From: Gammaproteobacteria bacterium
GTDB taxonomy: Bacteria; Pseudomonadota; Gammaproteobacteria; HK1
Length of the DNA: 64,000 nucleotides
NCBI GenBank assembly: GCA_012103455.1
Contig: WLWT01000001.1
Span: 1,598,001-1,662,000, forward strand
Direction of reading: 5' to 3'
The notes under the pieces: generated by a model
Seen by the model: only the letters and a program-made list of their open reading frames with translations
The model's database searches: none
Told to the model about the DNA's origin: nothing
Position numbers and translations under genes: made by a program
Shown here: in pieces, positions 37,155-46,527 of the stretch
Layout of the letters: each line of letters begins with the position of its first letter
Numbering within the stretch: position 1 is the stretch's first letter

Positions 37155-38642
37155 CTAGGCCCCCGAGGGCCGCTTGGTGAACCACCGGTACAAGGTGGGT
37201 CCGCAAAGCCCCACTATGGCCAGCACGATGAACAGGGCCGCTAGCGGCTGCGTCAAGATCAGCCACCACTGCCCTTCGAACATCTTCAGGGAATTTTGCA
37301 AGTTGGTCTCTACCATTTCTCCCAAGATGAGGCCAACGGCGATGGGAGCGACGGCGAAACCATGGCGGCGCGCGAAAAAACCGATGACGCCGAATATCAG
37401 CACCAGCCACACGTCCAGTAAGGAGGCACTGAGCGCGTAAGCGCCCACTACCGATAGAGCGAATACGATGGGCCATAACATTTGGCGCGGCACCAAGGAG
37501 ATACGGGCGAATAGCTTGGCCGCGTAGAGTCCCATGATCAGAAACACGATGTTGGCCAGCAGCATGGCGCCGAAGATCTGGTAGACCTTGTCCACCTGCT
37601 CGGTGAACAGGTAGGGGCCGGGCCGCAAGCCGTGCACCATCAAGCCCACCAGGATGACCGCGGTAGTGCCGCTGCCGGGGATGCCTAGCACCATGGTGGG
37701 TACCATGGCGCCGCCGGTGGCGGCGTTGTTGGCCGCCTCGGCGCCGGCGATACCTTCAATAGCGCCCTTGCCGAATTGTTCTTTGTTCTTCGACCAACGC
37801 CGCGCCTCCGAGTAGCCGATCATGGAGGCGATGGTAGCGCCCTCCGCCGGCAAGATGCCGATAAAAGTACCGATACCGCAGGAGCGGGTGACGGTCTTCC
37901 AAATCCGTTTGTAGTCTTCCTTGCTGGGCAGTTTCACCGCCTGTAATTTGATCGCATCAATGGCTTGGTTAACGAAGCGCGATTGCACCAGCAGTTCCGA
38001 CATGGCGAACAAGCCGATGAAGATGGGGACGAAGGAAAGGCCCTCGTAGAGTTCGTAATTGCCGAACATGAAGCGCTCTATCCCGGTCGCCCGCTCTGCG
38101 CCTATGGTGGCCAGCCAGACGCCGAATACGCCGCCCATCAAATTGCGCACCGCGCCGCCCGAACTGATGCTGGCGAGCATGCTCAGGCCGAATAACGTCA
38201 GCGCGAAATACTCCGGTGGCCGGAACTCATAGGCTACACGGGCCAGCAACGGCGCGGCGATGCACAGGACTAAAACGGAGAAGATGCCGCCCACGGTGCT
38301 GGACACTACCGCGATGCCTAGCGCCCGCCCCGCTTCGCCGCGCTGGGCCAAGGGAAAACCATCGAAGGTCGTGGCCGCCGCCGCCGAGGTGCCTGGGGTA
38401 TTGATGAGGATGGCGGTGATGGAGCCGGCGAAGGTGGCGGATACATAAATGGTCGCCAACACGGTAATGGCATGTACCGGCGACATGGTCAACGTAAAGG
38501 GCAGTAACAGCGCCGCGCCGGTAGTGGCGCCTAGACCCGGTAAAACGCCGATGACTACGCCGATAACGGTGGTCAGGAAGATAAGCAGTAGCAGATAAGG
38601 GTCTAGCAGCACCTGCGCCATTGCTTGTAGCGCTTCAATCAC
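37155..38642 (-). CDS. tctA: Tripartite tricarboxylate transporter large permease
   Basis: 495-residue TctA-family inner-membrane permease. The family motif GVLPGLGATTGAALLLPFTL lies near residue 30 and the second conserved segment LPAEGATIASMIGYSEARRW in the middle, with about ten to twelve hydrophobic helices. It is last of the tctC-tctB-tctA run, 21 bp after tctB. It would import a carboxylate brought by the TctC-like receptor. Confidence 0.94.
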   Translation of the reverse strand: MIEALQAMAQVLLDPYLLLLIFLTTVIGVVIGVLPGLGATTGAALLLPFTLTMSPVHAITVLATIYVSATFAGSITAILINTPGTSAAAATTFDGFPLAQRGEAGRALGIAVVSSTVGGIFSVLVLCIAAPLLARVAYEFRPPEYFALTLFGLSMLASISSGGAVRNLMGGVFGVWLATIGAERATGIERFMFGNYELYEGLSFVPIFIGLFAMSELLVQSRFVNQAIDAIKLQAVKLPSKEDYKRIWKTVTRSCGIGTFIGILPAEGATIASMIGYSEARRWSKNKEQFGKGAIEGIAGAEAANNAATGGAMVPTMVLGIPGSGTTAVILVGLMVHGLRPGPYLFTEQVDKVYQIFGAMLLANIVFLIMGLYAAKLFARISLVPRQMLWPIVFALSVVGAYALSASLLDVWLVLIFGVIGFFARRHGFAVAPIAVGLILGEMVETNLQNSLKMFEGQWWLILTQPLAALFIVLAIVGLCGPTLYRWFTKRPSGA

Positions 38643-38663
38643 GGGCAGTTACTCCAATGGCGC

Positions 38664-39137
38664 TCAGCCGTAGTAGAGATTGGTCAGGAGGCCGCGGGGG
38701 AATCTGACTTTGAGAACCAGATCGAATAGAAAAAATATGCAGGCGGGCGTGGCGGTTGCCGTTATTGCCGCCACCCACCAGCGCCGCTCACCCCATACCC
38801 AACACATGGCGAACATGACCACGGCAATGCCTAGGAATAGATCCAGTTGAGCGGTCAATAGATAAAACAGCGGCAGCAAGCCGATGGTGGCCCAAGTCGG
38901 GAAGCGCTCGGACGGCGGGTTATCCGGAGAACTATCCACTGGCCGGTGCACGGTTTGCACGATCAGCCAGACCACCAGCACCAGGTTGATGCACATCAAG
39001 AATATGGGAAAGGTGCGCGGTTGCATGCTGTCGCCGACGATCATTGCCGGCGACTCTTCGAGTTGCAGTGACGCCCAGATAACCAGCAGCGAGAACGCCA
39101 CGACTACCGCTGGGACTATGAGTTGACGGATCTGCAT
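38664..39137 (-). CDS. tctB: Tripartite tricarboxylate transporter small permease
   Basis: TctB-family membrane protein with four predicted helices (VPAVVVAFSLLVIWASLQL, IFLMCINLVLVVWLIV, IGLLPLFYLLTAQLDLFLGI and VAAITATATPACIFFLF). A start at 39137 (MQIRQLIVP; 157 residues) removes nine unlikely residues from the longest frame. Low sequence conservation is normal for TctB; gene order supports the call. Confidence 0.85.
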   Translation of the reverse strand: MQIRQLIVPAVVVAFSLLVIWASLQLEESPAMIVGDSMQPRTFPIFLMCINLVLVVWLIVQTVHRPVDSSPDNPPSERFPTWATIGLLPLFYLLTAQLDLFLGIAVVMFAMCWVWGERRWWVAAITATATPACIFFLFDLVLKVRFPRGLLTNLYYG

Positions 39138-39200
39138 ACCGCGGGTGCTCCCGCAGGGGAGCACGTTGGTTGTGAAGTATTAGTTACTTAACCGGCAAGC

Positions 39201-40172
39201 TTACTTGACTAGGCCCATCTCTTTGAGGGCGGGGCCGAACTGGTTGACCATGGATTTGATCTGTTCGCCCCACGGTCCCGATGGTTGCGGCGAGGTGGCA
39301 TCCAAACCGGAATTGACCAGGTACGCTTGATAGAGCGAGTGCCCCATGGCTTTAATGAGGCCCGCTTCCAGTGCTGCACGCCGCTCCGCGGATACGCCGG
39401 CATGGGTGACGAAGCCGCGGGTGGTGGAGAGCACCAGGTCAATGCCCAATTGCTTGGCGGTTTTGGCTTTGGGGATCGGGGCCATGCCTTCGTGCGCCAG
39501 GATCACCAGCGGGCAGATGTCGCCGGCTTCCACCGGTGCTGCCGCCTCGGACAGGTTGAGCGTACCCACTTCCACCGCGCCAGCGACTAGCTGAGTGGCC
39601 AGTTCTCCGCCCCCTTTGAACGGAATATAAGTCGGCATGGGGATGCCCAGGCGCTTGGCCCACAGGAACACCGTGATGTGGTCGATGGTACCGGTTTGAG
39701 TGCCGCCGAATTTGAGCTTGTCGCCTTTTTTCATGCCAGCGACGAAGTCTTCGGGGGTTTTATAGGGGCTGGTCTTGCAGTTGACCATGAGGATCTGAGG
39801 ATCGTTGGTGCCCCTGGCGATGGCGGCGAGATCATCTACCTCGAGCTTGGTTTTGCCTTTGCCCATGGTGATGGCATGGCCTACGGTGAAGGTCATGATA
39901 GTGTTGCCATCAGCCGGGCGGGTCATGAAGTAGTTCATGGCTGCGGCACCGCCGCCGCCGCGTTTGTTGACCACCACCATGTCTTGTTTGAGCGTGCGCC
40001 GTGAGCGCAGCATCATCATGCGTGAGTTGACATCGGTGCCGCCGCCAGCGCCGGCGTGGGTAATCACCTCGATGGCCGGTTTATCGGCCGCGCCCGCCGG
40101 TGTGCCCAGTACCAGTGCGCCCATAACTGCGGCCGCACACATCGCCAGATGGCGTCTACTCGGTAGACTCAT
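39201..40172 (-). CDS. tctC: Tripartite tricarboxylate transporter receptor (Bug family)
   Basis: 323-residue periplasmic binding protein with a Sec signal peptide (cleavage near GTPAGA). The Bug-family pattern includes IEVITHAGAGGGTDVNSRMM, where most members have PxxPGGxxD, and PYKTPEDFVAGMKKGDKL. The ATG is preceded by GGAGGAAGAGG. It heads the tctCBA operon and is transcribed away from the PdxA-like gene, with a shared 200-bp control region. Ligand unknown. Confidence 0.92.
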   Translation of the reverse strand: MSLPSRRHLAMCAAAVMGALVLGTPAGAADKPAIEVITHAGAGGGTDVNSRMMMLRSRRTLKQDMVVVNKRGGGGAAAMNYFMTRPADGNTIMTFTVGHAITMGKGKTKLEVDDLAAIARGTNDPQILMVNCKTSPYKTPEDFVAGMKKGDKLKFGGTQTGTIDHITVFLWAKRLGIPMPTYIPFKGGGELATQLVAGAVEVGTLNLSEAAAPVEAGDICPLVILAHEGMAPIPKAKTAKQLGIDLVLSTTRGFVTHAGVSAERRAALEAGLIKAMGHSLYQAYLVNSGLDATSPQPSGPWGEQIKSMVNQFGPALKEMGLVK

Positions 40173-40372
40173 TCCTCTTCCTCCTTCGATTGTTTGTTTT
40201 GCCGCCTCGTGGTGACCCGGTTGGTGTTAACTGGGGGGCAGCGGTGTTCGAGCCGGGCTTATGGTATACCATCTGCAATCGCCGCTGCGAACGAGCCCCA
40301 TCCCATCGCGGTCAAGTCACCGCGGCCAAGTCACTGTCAATCTAAAGTCACTATGAGTGAGCCAGAATCACT

Positions 40373-41392
40373 ATGAGCGGCATAGCGCCTATGTCAAAGC
40401 ACCCAGCGATCGCATTGGTTCAGGGGGATGCCACCGGCATCGGTCCGGAATTGCTGGCCAAGTTACTGCACCTGCCCGAAGTCCGGGACCTGGCTCGCAT
40501 CGTGGTGTTCTCTGATCGGCGGGTGTTCGAAGCCGGCTGCGCCATGGCTGGAGTTGAGCTGAGCCCGGATGTGGTGGCGGACTTCGAGGATGCCAAGCTG
40601 GAGTCCGCATCGCTCTCGTTGGTGGATGTGGCGGCACCGGGGCTTGCCGATCTGCCCATTGGCGCAGTGGCGCAGGCAGCGGGCCGAGCGGTGCTCGATT
40701 GCTACGGCAGGGCGCTTGATCTGTGCAATGCGGGCCGCCTTGATGGGCTGTGCTTCATGCCGTTTAACAAAGACGCCATGCACCGGGCCGGTTTGGGCGC
40801 CGAGGATGAGACCCAATGGGCCAAGGCCCGCATCAACCACACCGGCCGGGTCAGCGAGTTCAATGTGATGGGGCGGATGTGGAACGCTAGGGTGACGTCC
40901 CACGTGCCGCTAAAAGACGTGGCGGCGCTGCTGAGCGTCGCGGAGATCGTCAGCGCTATCGTCTTGGCCGATAAGACATTGAGAGCGGCCGGTGTTGCCC
41001 GGCCCCGTATCGCCGTGGCTGCGCTCAATCCCCATGCCGGCGACGGTGGTGCCATCGGCACCGAGGAGATCGAGATTATCCAGCCGGCGGTGGCGCAGGC
41101 CAAGCGTCAACAGATCGCCTGCGACGGCCCGTTTCCCTGCGATACCCTCTATCTGAAGATACGGGACGGGGAGTTCGATTGCGCTGTGAGCATGTATCAT
41201 GATCAGGGGCAGATCGCCATTAAACTACTGGGATTTCATCAGGGTATTTCGGTTCACGCGGGATTGCCCTTCCCTATGGCGACCCCCGCTCACGGCACCG
41301 CTTTCGATATCGTTGGTACCAATAAGGCTAATGTGGAACCAGCCAGGCGCGCTTTTACCACGGTGGTGAAAATGGCGGCGGCGAATAGGTAG
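40373..41392 (+). CDS. PdxA-family 4-phosphooxythreonine-like dehydrogenase
   Basis: 339-residue NAD-dependent metal-binding dehydrogenase related to PdxA of pyridoxal phosphate synthesis. Metal and substrate residues appear in ARINHTGRVSEFNVMG (His), SMYHDQGQIAIKLLGF (Asp-His) and TPAHGTAFDIVGTNKAN. PdxA2-type paralogues are often found next to Tct or Bug transporters and act on other hydroxy-acid phosphates, so a catabolic role is as likely as PLP synthesis. An alternative start is at 40391. The TAG stop coincides with the first base of a MITE, so the 3' end may have been rewritten by the insertion. Confidence 0.88.
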   Translation: MSGIAPMSKHPAIALVQGDATGIGPELLAKLLHLPEVRDLARIVVFSDRRVFEAGCAMAGVELSPDVVADFEDAKLESASLSLVDVAAPGLADLPIGAVAQAAGRAVLDCYGRALDLCNAGRLDGLCFMPFNKDAMHRAGLGAEDETQWAKARINHTGRVSEFNVMGRMWNARVTSHVPLKDVAALLSVAEIVSAIVLADKTLRAAGVARPRIAVAALNPHAGDGGAIGTEEIEIIQPAVAQAKRQQIACDGPFPCDTLYLKIRDGEFDCAVSMYHDQGQIAIKLLGFHQGISVHAGLPFPMATPAHGTAFDIVGTNKANVEPARRAFTTVVKMAAANR

Positions 41393-41532
41393 GGGACCTC
41401 TAAAAATGCACTTTTTCTACGATTGCGGCGTCAGCTCCGTGCTCCAATCCTCAGGTATGACCTATACACTGCGGTTGTGCGCGCGGTGCTTCCTTGCACT
41501 CACGAAAAAATTACTATTTTTAGAGGCGCCCT
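41391..41532 (+). repeat. MITE-like repeat, copy C (plus)
   Basis: About 142 bp, same family as copies A, B and D (AGGGGACCTCTAAAAATGCA start, one mutated base; ATTTTTAGAGGCGCCCT end). It abuts the pdxA-like stop codon. It is paired with copy D in inverted orientation around an AT-richer segment. Confidence 0.9.
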
Positions 41533-42594
41533 CCAGTTTTTGTCAGTGATTTCTGCGGAGATTGTGCCTTTGGCGACAACTCGACTTTCGCTTGGCCTGT
41601 TGCAAGGCGGCTTAACACCTATCTCGGCGACGTCGTCAAGGAGTCGATTCCACTCAAACATCGCGGCAAGAGCGGAGCTTGTATCGGTGCTTGCACGTCT
41701 CTGGGAGGCGCGTTCACGCTTTGGTTGACCGGCTGGCTGCTTGATGCGGGCTTTGGTTGGCGAGGTATCTTCCACGTTTATTCCTTGGTGGGAATTGCGT
41801 GAGGAATTAGTTTCTTTTGGTATTTCCGCAACCGTCCGCAGCAGCATCCTGGGGTCAATTCGGCGGAAGTCGCACTGATTCAGGAGACGGATAAACTCAA
41901 GGATCCGGCCCCACGAAGTCGGACGAACCGACCGTGCCCGTCAGTAAATCTGTGTTGGGCGATGTGCTGGAGATGGCAGAAAATTTCAGCATGTGGGCAT
42001 TTTGTCTGCAGGCGTTTTGTCGCGCGGCGGGATACGTGTTTTTCGTCACGTGGTTTTTAACTTCCTTGAGCGCTGATTCCAAGTAAGCAAGTCTGAGGCG
42101 GGTTTTCTCACCAGCCTGCTGCTGCTTGCGGTCGTCTGCGGGGCGCTGTCTGGCGGGCTGATCGTAGGACAAGTTGTATAAGATCAGCGGTAGCCGGTGG
42201 GTCAGCCGCACGGGTACAGCCGTCGTTTCGTTGACGATCTGTACTTTGATCACCATCGTCTCGGCCTGGACCGCAACAGCGACGCAACTGGCGGTTGTAA
42301 TGGCGGCCGGAGCATTCTTTTCCGGCATCGCAAATCCCGCAGTTTAGGCATGCACGATCGACCTCGGCGGTCGTAATCCCGCACAGGTCACGGCAGTGAT
42401 GAACACGACCTGATGCCTGTCAATCATCGTGCTGCCTATCTTCCTGGGAACCTGGTTTGAGGAAATCAAGCAGACGGGCAGTGAAGAAGATTGGGCTAAA
42501 TTTATCTATCTACACGCGGGATTCTATTTCACGGCAGTCGTGTCATGGCTCTTTATAAATCCCAATCGTCCGGTTTTGAAAGACGCTCCTTAAA
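41533..42594 (+). pseudogene. Major facilitator superfamily transporter remnant
   Basis: Pieces of one MFS permease in several frames: KESIPLKHRGKSGACIGACT, GAFTLWLTGWLLDAGFGWRG, then SFWYFRNRPQQHPGVNSAEV, SVLGDVLEMAENFSMWAFCL, AFCRAAGYVFFVTWFL, and at the end IIVLPIFLGTWFEEIKQTGS and AVVSWLFINPNRPVLKDAP before TAA at 42594. There are many shifts and stops, including TGA at a Trp position near 41,801. The 5' end is cut by MITE copy C. Confidence 0.82.
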
Positions 42595-42830
42595 CAAGCG
42601 AAGGTTTGCCGATGCCGAATCAGCGAACAAGTCTTCACTCCAATTCGCCATGAGGATCACTGAGTAAAGCTGTCGTTGATAGAAAGAGAACGAATTAATC
42701 GTTCTGGGAACAAGTACAATCAGAAATCCAGAAGCCCATAGTCTTAACCGAACATTAATCGACCGAATACTTAGATATGCTAAACAAGATAGAATCTGAT
42801 TCTCATAGACATTAATAGGAGACGCACATC

Positions 42831-43700
42831 ATGACCTCGCAACGTTCCAAACTGTTTTCTCGGTACTCGCGCTCGTTGTCGCTGGGGCATCGTGGCGTTC
42901 CAGAAGAGCATCAGGAAAACACCATGGCCGGTTTCAAACGAGCTATCGAACTCGGACTTGATGGAATCGAATTGGACGTTTTCCTTACGAAAGACCAGAA
43001 GGTTGTTGTGTTCCACGATGTGGAGACGGAACGGTTGACAGGCCATGACGGCAAGGTTGCCGAAATGACTTGGGATGAGATCAAGAAACTGGAAATCAAG
43101 TCAGAGATTAACGTCGGTGACAAGACCATCAACTATGGCAAGACGGAACGAATCGTGCTGTTGGAAGACGTCTTGGAAGAAACACGAGGCAAGCTGCTCA
43201 TCGACATCGAGATCAAAGCGTACAGCCTAGATTTTGGTCAGCGACACACGGGCACTGCTGTCGCCAAACTCATCAAACGCATGGAGATGCAGGAGCACGT
43301 TTTTGTTACGTCCTTCAACTTCTTTCCTCTTCGTTGGCTGGAATGGCATTGCCCTGGCATTGAATCCGGTTTCACGTACTCGCCCCAGTCCATTAAGAAG
43401 AGCCGTTTGGCGCGATGGATGATGGAAGCCAGCTTGATTGGAAAGCTGGTCGGTTCGACGCTGACGAACATGAGCGTCAACATGATTGATGAGGATACTA
43501 TCGAAAGAGTACAAGAACGAGGGCTTGCGATCGGTGCCTGGACGCTGTTTTCGCAGGATTCAAAACGGCTGGGCGTTTGGTTATCTGACGAAGAACAATT
43601 AGAGTTCATTCGCAAATTCAATCAACGAGGTATCGATTATTACATTACCGACGATCCGGTTCGGCTTCAGAAGATCCTGGAAACGGATGAGTCTGGCTGA
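42831..43700 (+). CDS. Glycerophosphodiester phosphodiesterase family protein
   Basis: 289-residue TIM-barrel GDPD that would split glycerophosphodiesters into glycerol-3-phosphate and an alcohol. Catalytic and metal residues are visible: LGHRGVPEEHQENT (His, Glu), GIELDVFLTKDQKVVVFHD (Glu, Asp, second His) and the late AIGAWTLFSQDSKR with ITDDPVRLQKI. There is no signal peptide, so it is probably cytoplasmic. AGGAGA lies 9 bp upstream. It is AT-richer than its neighbours and lies alone between decayed genes within a MITE-bounded block, suggesting horizontal gain. Confidence 0.92.
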   Translation: MTSQRSKLFSRYSRSLSLGHRGVPEEHQENTMAGFKRAIELGLDGIELDVFLTKDQKVVVFHDVETERLTGHDGKVAEMTWDEIKKLEIKSEINVGDKTINYGKTERIVLLEDVLEETRGKLLIDIEIKAYSLDFGQRHTGTAVAKLIKRMEMQEHVFVTSFNFFPLRWLEWHCPGIESGFTYSPQSIKKSRLARWMMEASLIGKLVGSTLTNMSVNMIDEDTIERVQERGLAIGAWTLFSQDSKRLGVWLSDEEQLEFIRKFNQRGIDYYITDDPVRLQKILETDESG

Positions 43701-43984
43701 AAATCGTAGCCATGTTCGCCAAGAGCAAGGATCTCCACGTTCTGGCGAACGCTCCGATCCGTCACGAAGACCACCTAGACGAACCATCTATCATATTCGT
43801 CGCAGCGATAGCCACTGATAGCGACAGGACCGGAATAGGCACGAAGCGCGGAGATGAGCCCAAAGTGTTGAAGTAACGTCATTTCAAACGGGCCGTAGGC
43901 CTTCTTGGCCTTGCGTGTTTGGGGGACGTATGGGGACACAAAGACGCAGCTTCATGATTGCGTTGTGCTGCATTTTTGTGTTCT
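43701..43984. other. Gene-free stretch after the GDPD gene
   Basis: No gene, RNA or clear hairpin terminator seen. It runs into the IS91 C-terminal remnant. Confidence 0.4.
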
Positions 43985-44365
43985 CTCAGCAAAAAAAGAG
44001 AAGCGTCCTTTGGATTTTATCGCAAGGCTTGCCGCCCTGGTACCCAAACCCCGCGTTAACCTGACACGCTTTCAGGGTGTGTTCGCGCCCAACAGTAAGC
44101 ACCGGGCGTGAGTGACAGCGGCCAAGCGGGGCAAGGGTAAGACAGCCAGAGTATCCGTTGAACTGCAAACCCTTTCTAAAGCGGCGTGATACCATGACCT
44201 GGCGCAACGCCTGAAACGGGTATTCAATATCGATATTGAAACCGGTGAGCGCCGCGGTGTAAAGGTCGAGGTGATGGCCAGTATCGAAGATCGGGCGGTG
44301 AACAACAAAATCCTTGACCACTTGAAGGACAAAGCCAGAACCAACGAACCCACAGCATTACCCTA
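43985..44365 (+). pseudogene. IS91-family transposase C-terminal remnant
   Basis: Frame pieces DFIARLAALVPKPRVNLTRF, GVFAPNSKHRA and, after a stop, YHDLAQRLKRVFNIDIETGE then VEVMASIEDRAVNNKILDHL match the C-terminus of IS91-type HUH transposases. Family members have Cys where RRGVKV now stands, so the zinc site is lost. The rest of the gene is absent. Confidence 0.82.
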
Positions 44366-44568
44366 GAGTCGGGCGCTAGCGCAAGTGGCGCTGTTCACGT
44401 CCTTCGTTCTGATGCGTTGTTAACCAGCGGCGGGAGCATGCTCATGGCCAGTGAAAAATACTGGAGATTTCCAGCCCATTTCTGACCAAAATAGGCGGGT
44501 CCTATGCAACAATCCTGACCGTACACCACCTGAATCACTCAAGACTAGCCTGTACCCCGTTTCACTTA

Positions 44569-44710
44569 AGGGCGCCTCTAAAAGTAGTAATTTTTTCGTG
44601 AGTGCAAAGAAGCACCGCGCGCAGAACCGCAGTGTATAGGTGATACCTGAGGATTCGAGCACGGCGCTGACGCCGCAATCGCGGAAAAAGTGCATTTTTA
44701 GAGATGCCCT
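44569..44710 (-). repeat. MITE-like repeat, copy D (minus)
   Basis: About 142 bp, inverted relative to copies A and C (AGGGCGCCTCTAAAAGTAGT at left, GCATTTTTAGAGATGCCCT at right). It closes the second MITE-bounded block. Its right end is about 145 bp from the acyl-CoA ligase stop. Confidence 0.9.
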
Positions 44711-44855
44711 TAACTGTTGATTTGGATGCAATAGGGCGTTTAGTCTTCCTATACCCACCGAGGCGGTGCTAGCGGACGTGCTCGGGTTGGCGCCCCATCA
44801 GATCGGCGCTCTGCACGACCGCGGGATAGTCGCCAGTCCTGAATAAGTCTTGACG

Positions 44856-46514
44856 CTACCGTAAATCCGGTAACCGGTAGCCTTGCTCCGCCAGCGCTGC
44901 CCGGATCCGTTTTTTGTCCATCTTGCCGGTGGTGGTCAGCGGGATATCGTTCTCGAATATCACATCGTCCGGGATCTGCCACTTGGCAAATGCACTGGCG
45001 CAATGGGCCAATATGGCTTCTTTGCTGGCTGAGCTGTCTTTGGCCACCACGACCGCCACGGGCCGCTCATCCCATTTCGGATGGGGTTGCGCCACCACCG
45101 CTGCCATGGCCACGCCGGGCAGGGCGGCAATGTGATTTTCCATGTCCACCGAGGAAATCCATTCGCCACCGGATTTAATGAGATCTTTGGCTCTATCGGT
45201 GATGATGACGTATTGCTGGGGATCGATACGGGCGACATCGCCAGTGATCAGCCAGCCATCGTGGAATTTGTCCGGCTGTGGATCGTTGTAATACTCCGAG
45301 CAGATCCAAGGCCCGCGCACCAATAACTCGCCCACCGCTTCGCCATCGTGCGGCAGCCGGTTGAATTGTTCATCGAAGATACCGACTTCAAGACCCGGCA
45401 ACACCAGGCCGGCTTTGTTGATGTTGGCGAACTGCTGATCCGGCGCAAGCCCCGTTTGCGAGCGCTTGCCGATGCGTCTGGCGATGGTGGCCACCGGGTT
45501 GGTTTCGGTCATACCCCAGCCTTGGATCATCTCGATTCCCAAGGTGTCCCAGTACCAGCGCAGCATTTCCAACGGTGGCGCTGAGCCGCCACAGGTGAGG
45601 CGTGACAGATGCGCTAAATTCCACCGCTTCGGCTCGGCGGTGAGCGCCGCGCGCACGCCTTGCCAGATGGTGGGCACGCCAGCAGAAAGGGTCACTTGCT
45701 CGGCGGCGAACAGATCGAGCAGCTTTTCCGCGGTCATGAAGCGGTGCGGCAAAACCTGCTTGCAGCCGAGCATGAGGGCGGCGAAGGGCAGGCCCCAGCC
45801 CATGGCGTGGAACATGGGTACGATGCCGCACAGACTATCGGTGGCCGACAGGTTCATGGTGTCGGTCATGGCGATGGCCATGGTGTGCAGGTAAGTGGAG
45901 CGGTGGGTGTACATCACGCCCTTGGGTTTACCGGTGGTGCCGCTGGTGTAGCAAAGCCCTAGAGGCGAGTTTTCGTCGAGGTCCGGCCAGTCGAAGGTCT
46001 CCGGCTGGCCGGCGATGAAGGCTTCATAGTCGATGATCTCGCAGCCTAGGGCGCTGGCTAATGAAGTATTCTGCTCAGTTCCACCCTGAGGGTCTTGCGT
46101 GCATACGATGATTTTCTCCACGCCGGTAATGCTTCCCGCCAGTGGCTCCAGAGCCGGCAGGATATCGGCGTCGGCAATGATGATGCGGTCGCCGGCGTGA
46201 TTGATGATGTAGGCGAGATCGGTGGGACTTAAACGGATATTGAGCGTGTGTAGCACCGCACCCATGCAGGGCACGGCGTGGTATGCCTCGAGATGGCGGT
46301 AACCGTTCCACATAAGGGTCGCCACCCGGTCGCCGCTGGCGATGCCGGCGCTTTTCAGCGCGTTAGCCAGTTGGCGGGCGCGCCTATTGGCCTCGGCGTA
46401 GGTTTGCCGCGCCGTGCCGTTCGCCGTCAGGGTGACGATCTCTTCATCCGGTGCCATGAGGGCGGCTCGATCCAGGAGTTTGGCGATGAGCAGCGGCGTG
46501 CGTTGCATGGTCAT
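44856..46514 (-). CDS. AMP-dependent acyl-CoA synthetase
   Basis: 552-residue member of the adenylate-forming family, activating a fatty or methylthio-carboxylic acid to its CoA thioester. The AMP-binding loop is LCYTSGTTGKPKGVMYTH at about 185-202, followed by GWGMTETNPVA (adenine contact), LITGDVARID and the C-terminal catalytic Lys in TTTGKMDKKRIR. Overall it resembles the DmdB / medium-chain ligase group; exact substrate unknown. It starts 13 bp after the RND gene stop, so the two are probably cotranscribed. Confidence 0.92.
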   Translation of the reverse strand: MTMQRTPLLIAKLLDRAALMAPDEEIVTLTANGTARQTYAEANRRARQLANALKSAGIASGDRVATLMWNGYRHLEAYHAVPCMGAVLHTLNIRLSPTDLAYIINHAGDRIIIADADILPALEPLAGSITGVEKIIVCTQDPQGGTEQNTSLASALGCEIIDYEAFIAGQPETFDWPDLDENSPLGLCYTSGTTGKPKGVMYTHRSTYLHTMAIAMTDTMNLSATDSLCGIVPMFHAMGWGLPFAALMLGCKQVLPHRFMTAEKLLDLFAAEQVTLSAGVPTIWQGVRAALTAEPKRWNLAHLSRLTCGGSAPPLEMLRWYWDTLGIEMIQGWGMTETNPVATIARRIGKRSQTGLAPDQQFANINKAGLVLPGLEVGIFDEQFNRLPHDGEAVGELLVRGPWICSEYYNDPQPDKFHDGWLITGDVARIDPQQYVIITDRAKDLIKSGGEWISSVDMENHIAALPGVAMAAVVAQPHPKWDERPVAVVVAKDSSASKEAILAHCASAFAKWQIPDDVIFENDIPLTTTGKMDKKRIRAALAEQGYRLPDLR

Positions 46515-46527
46515 GGACGGCTTTTCC

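Noticed and set aside
41423..41728. Small ORFs inside the MITE copies (for example 41423-41728 and 44420-44758)
   Set aside because: They run across repeat boundaries into unrelated flanks and differ between copies. The repeat itself looks non-coding.
28831..41810. UGA read as tryptophan (TGA at Trp positions in the IS630 transposase, the IS4 remnant and the MFS remnant)
   Set aside because: Intact genes here use TGA as stop (metK, both dctP-dctQ sets of copy 2), and each affected gene has other lesions. They are ordinary TGG to TGA decay.
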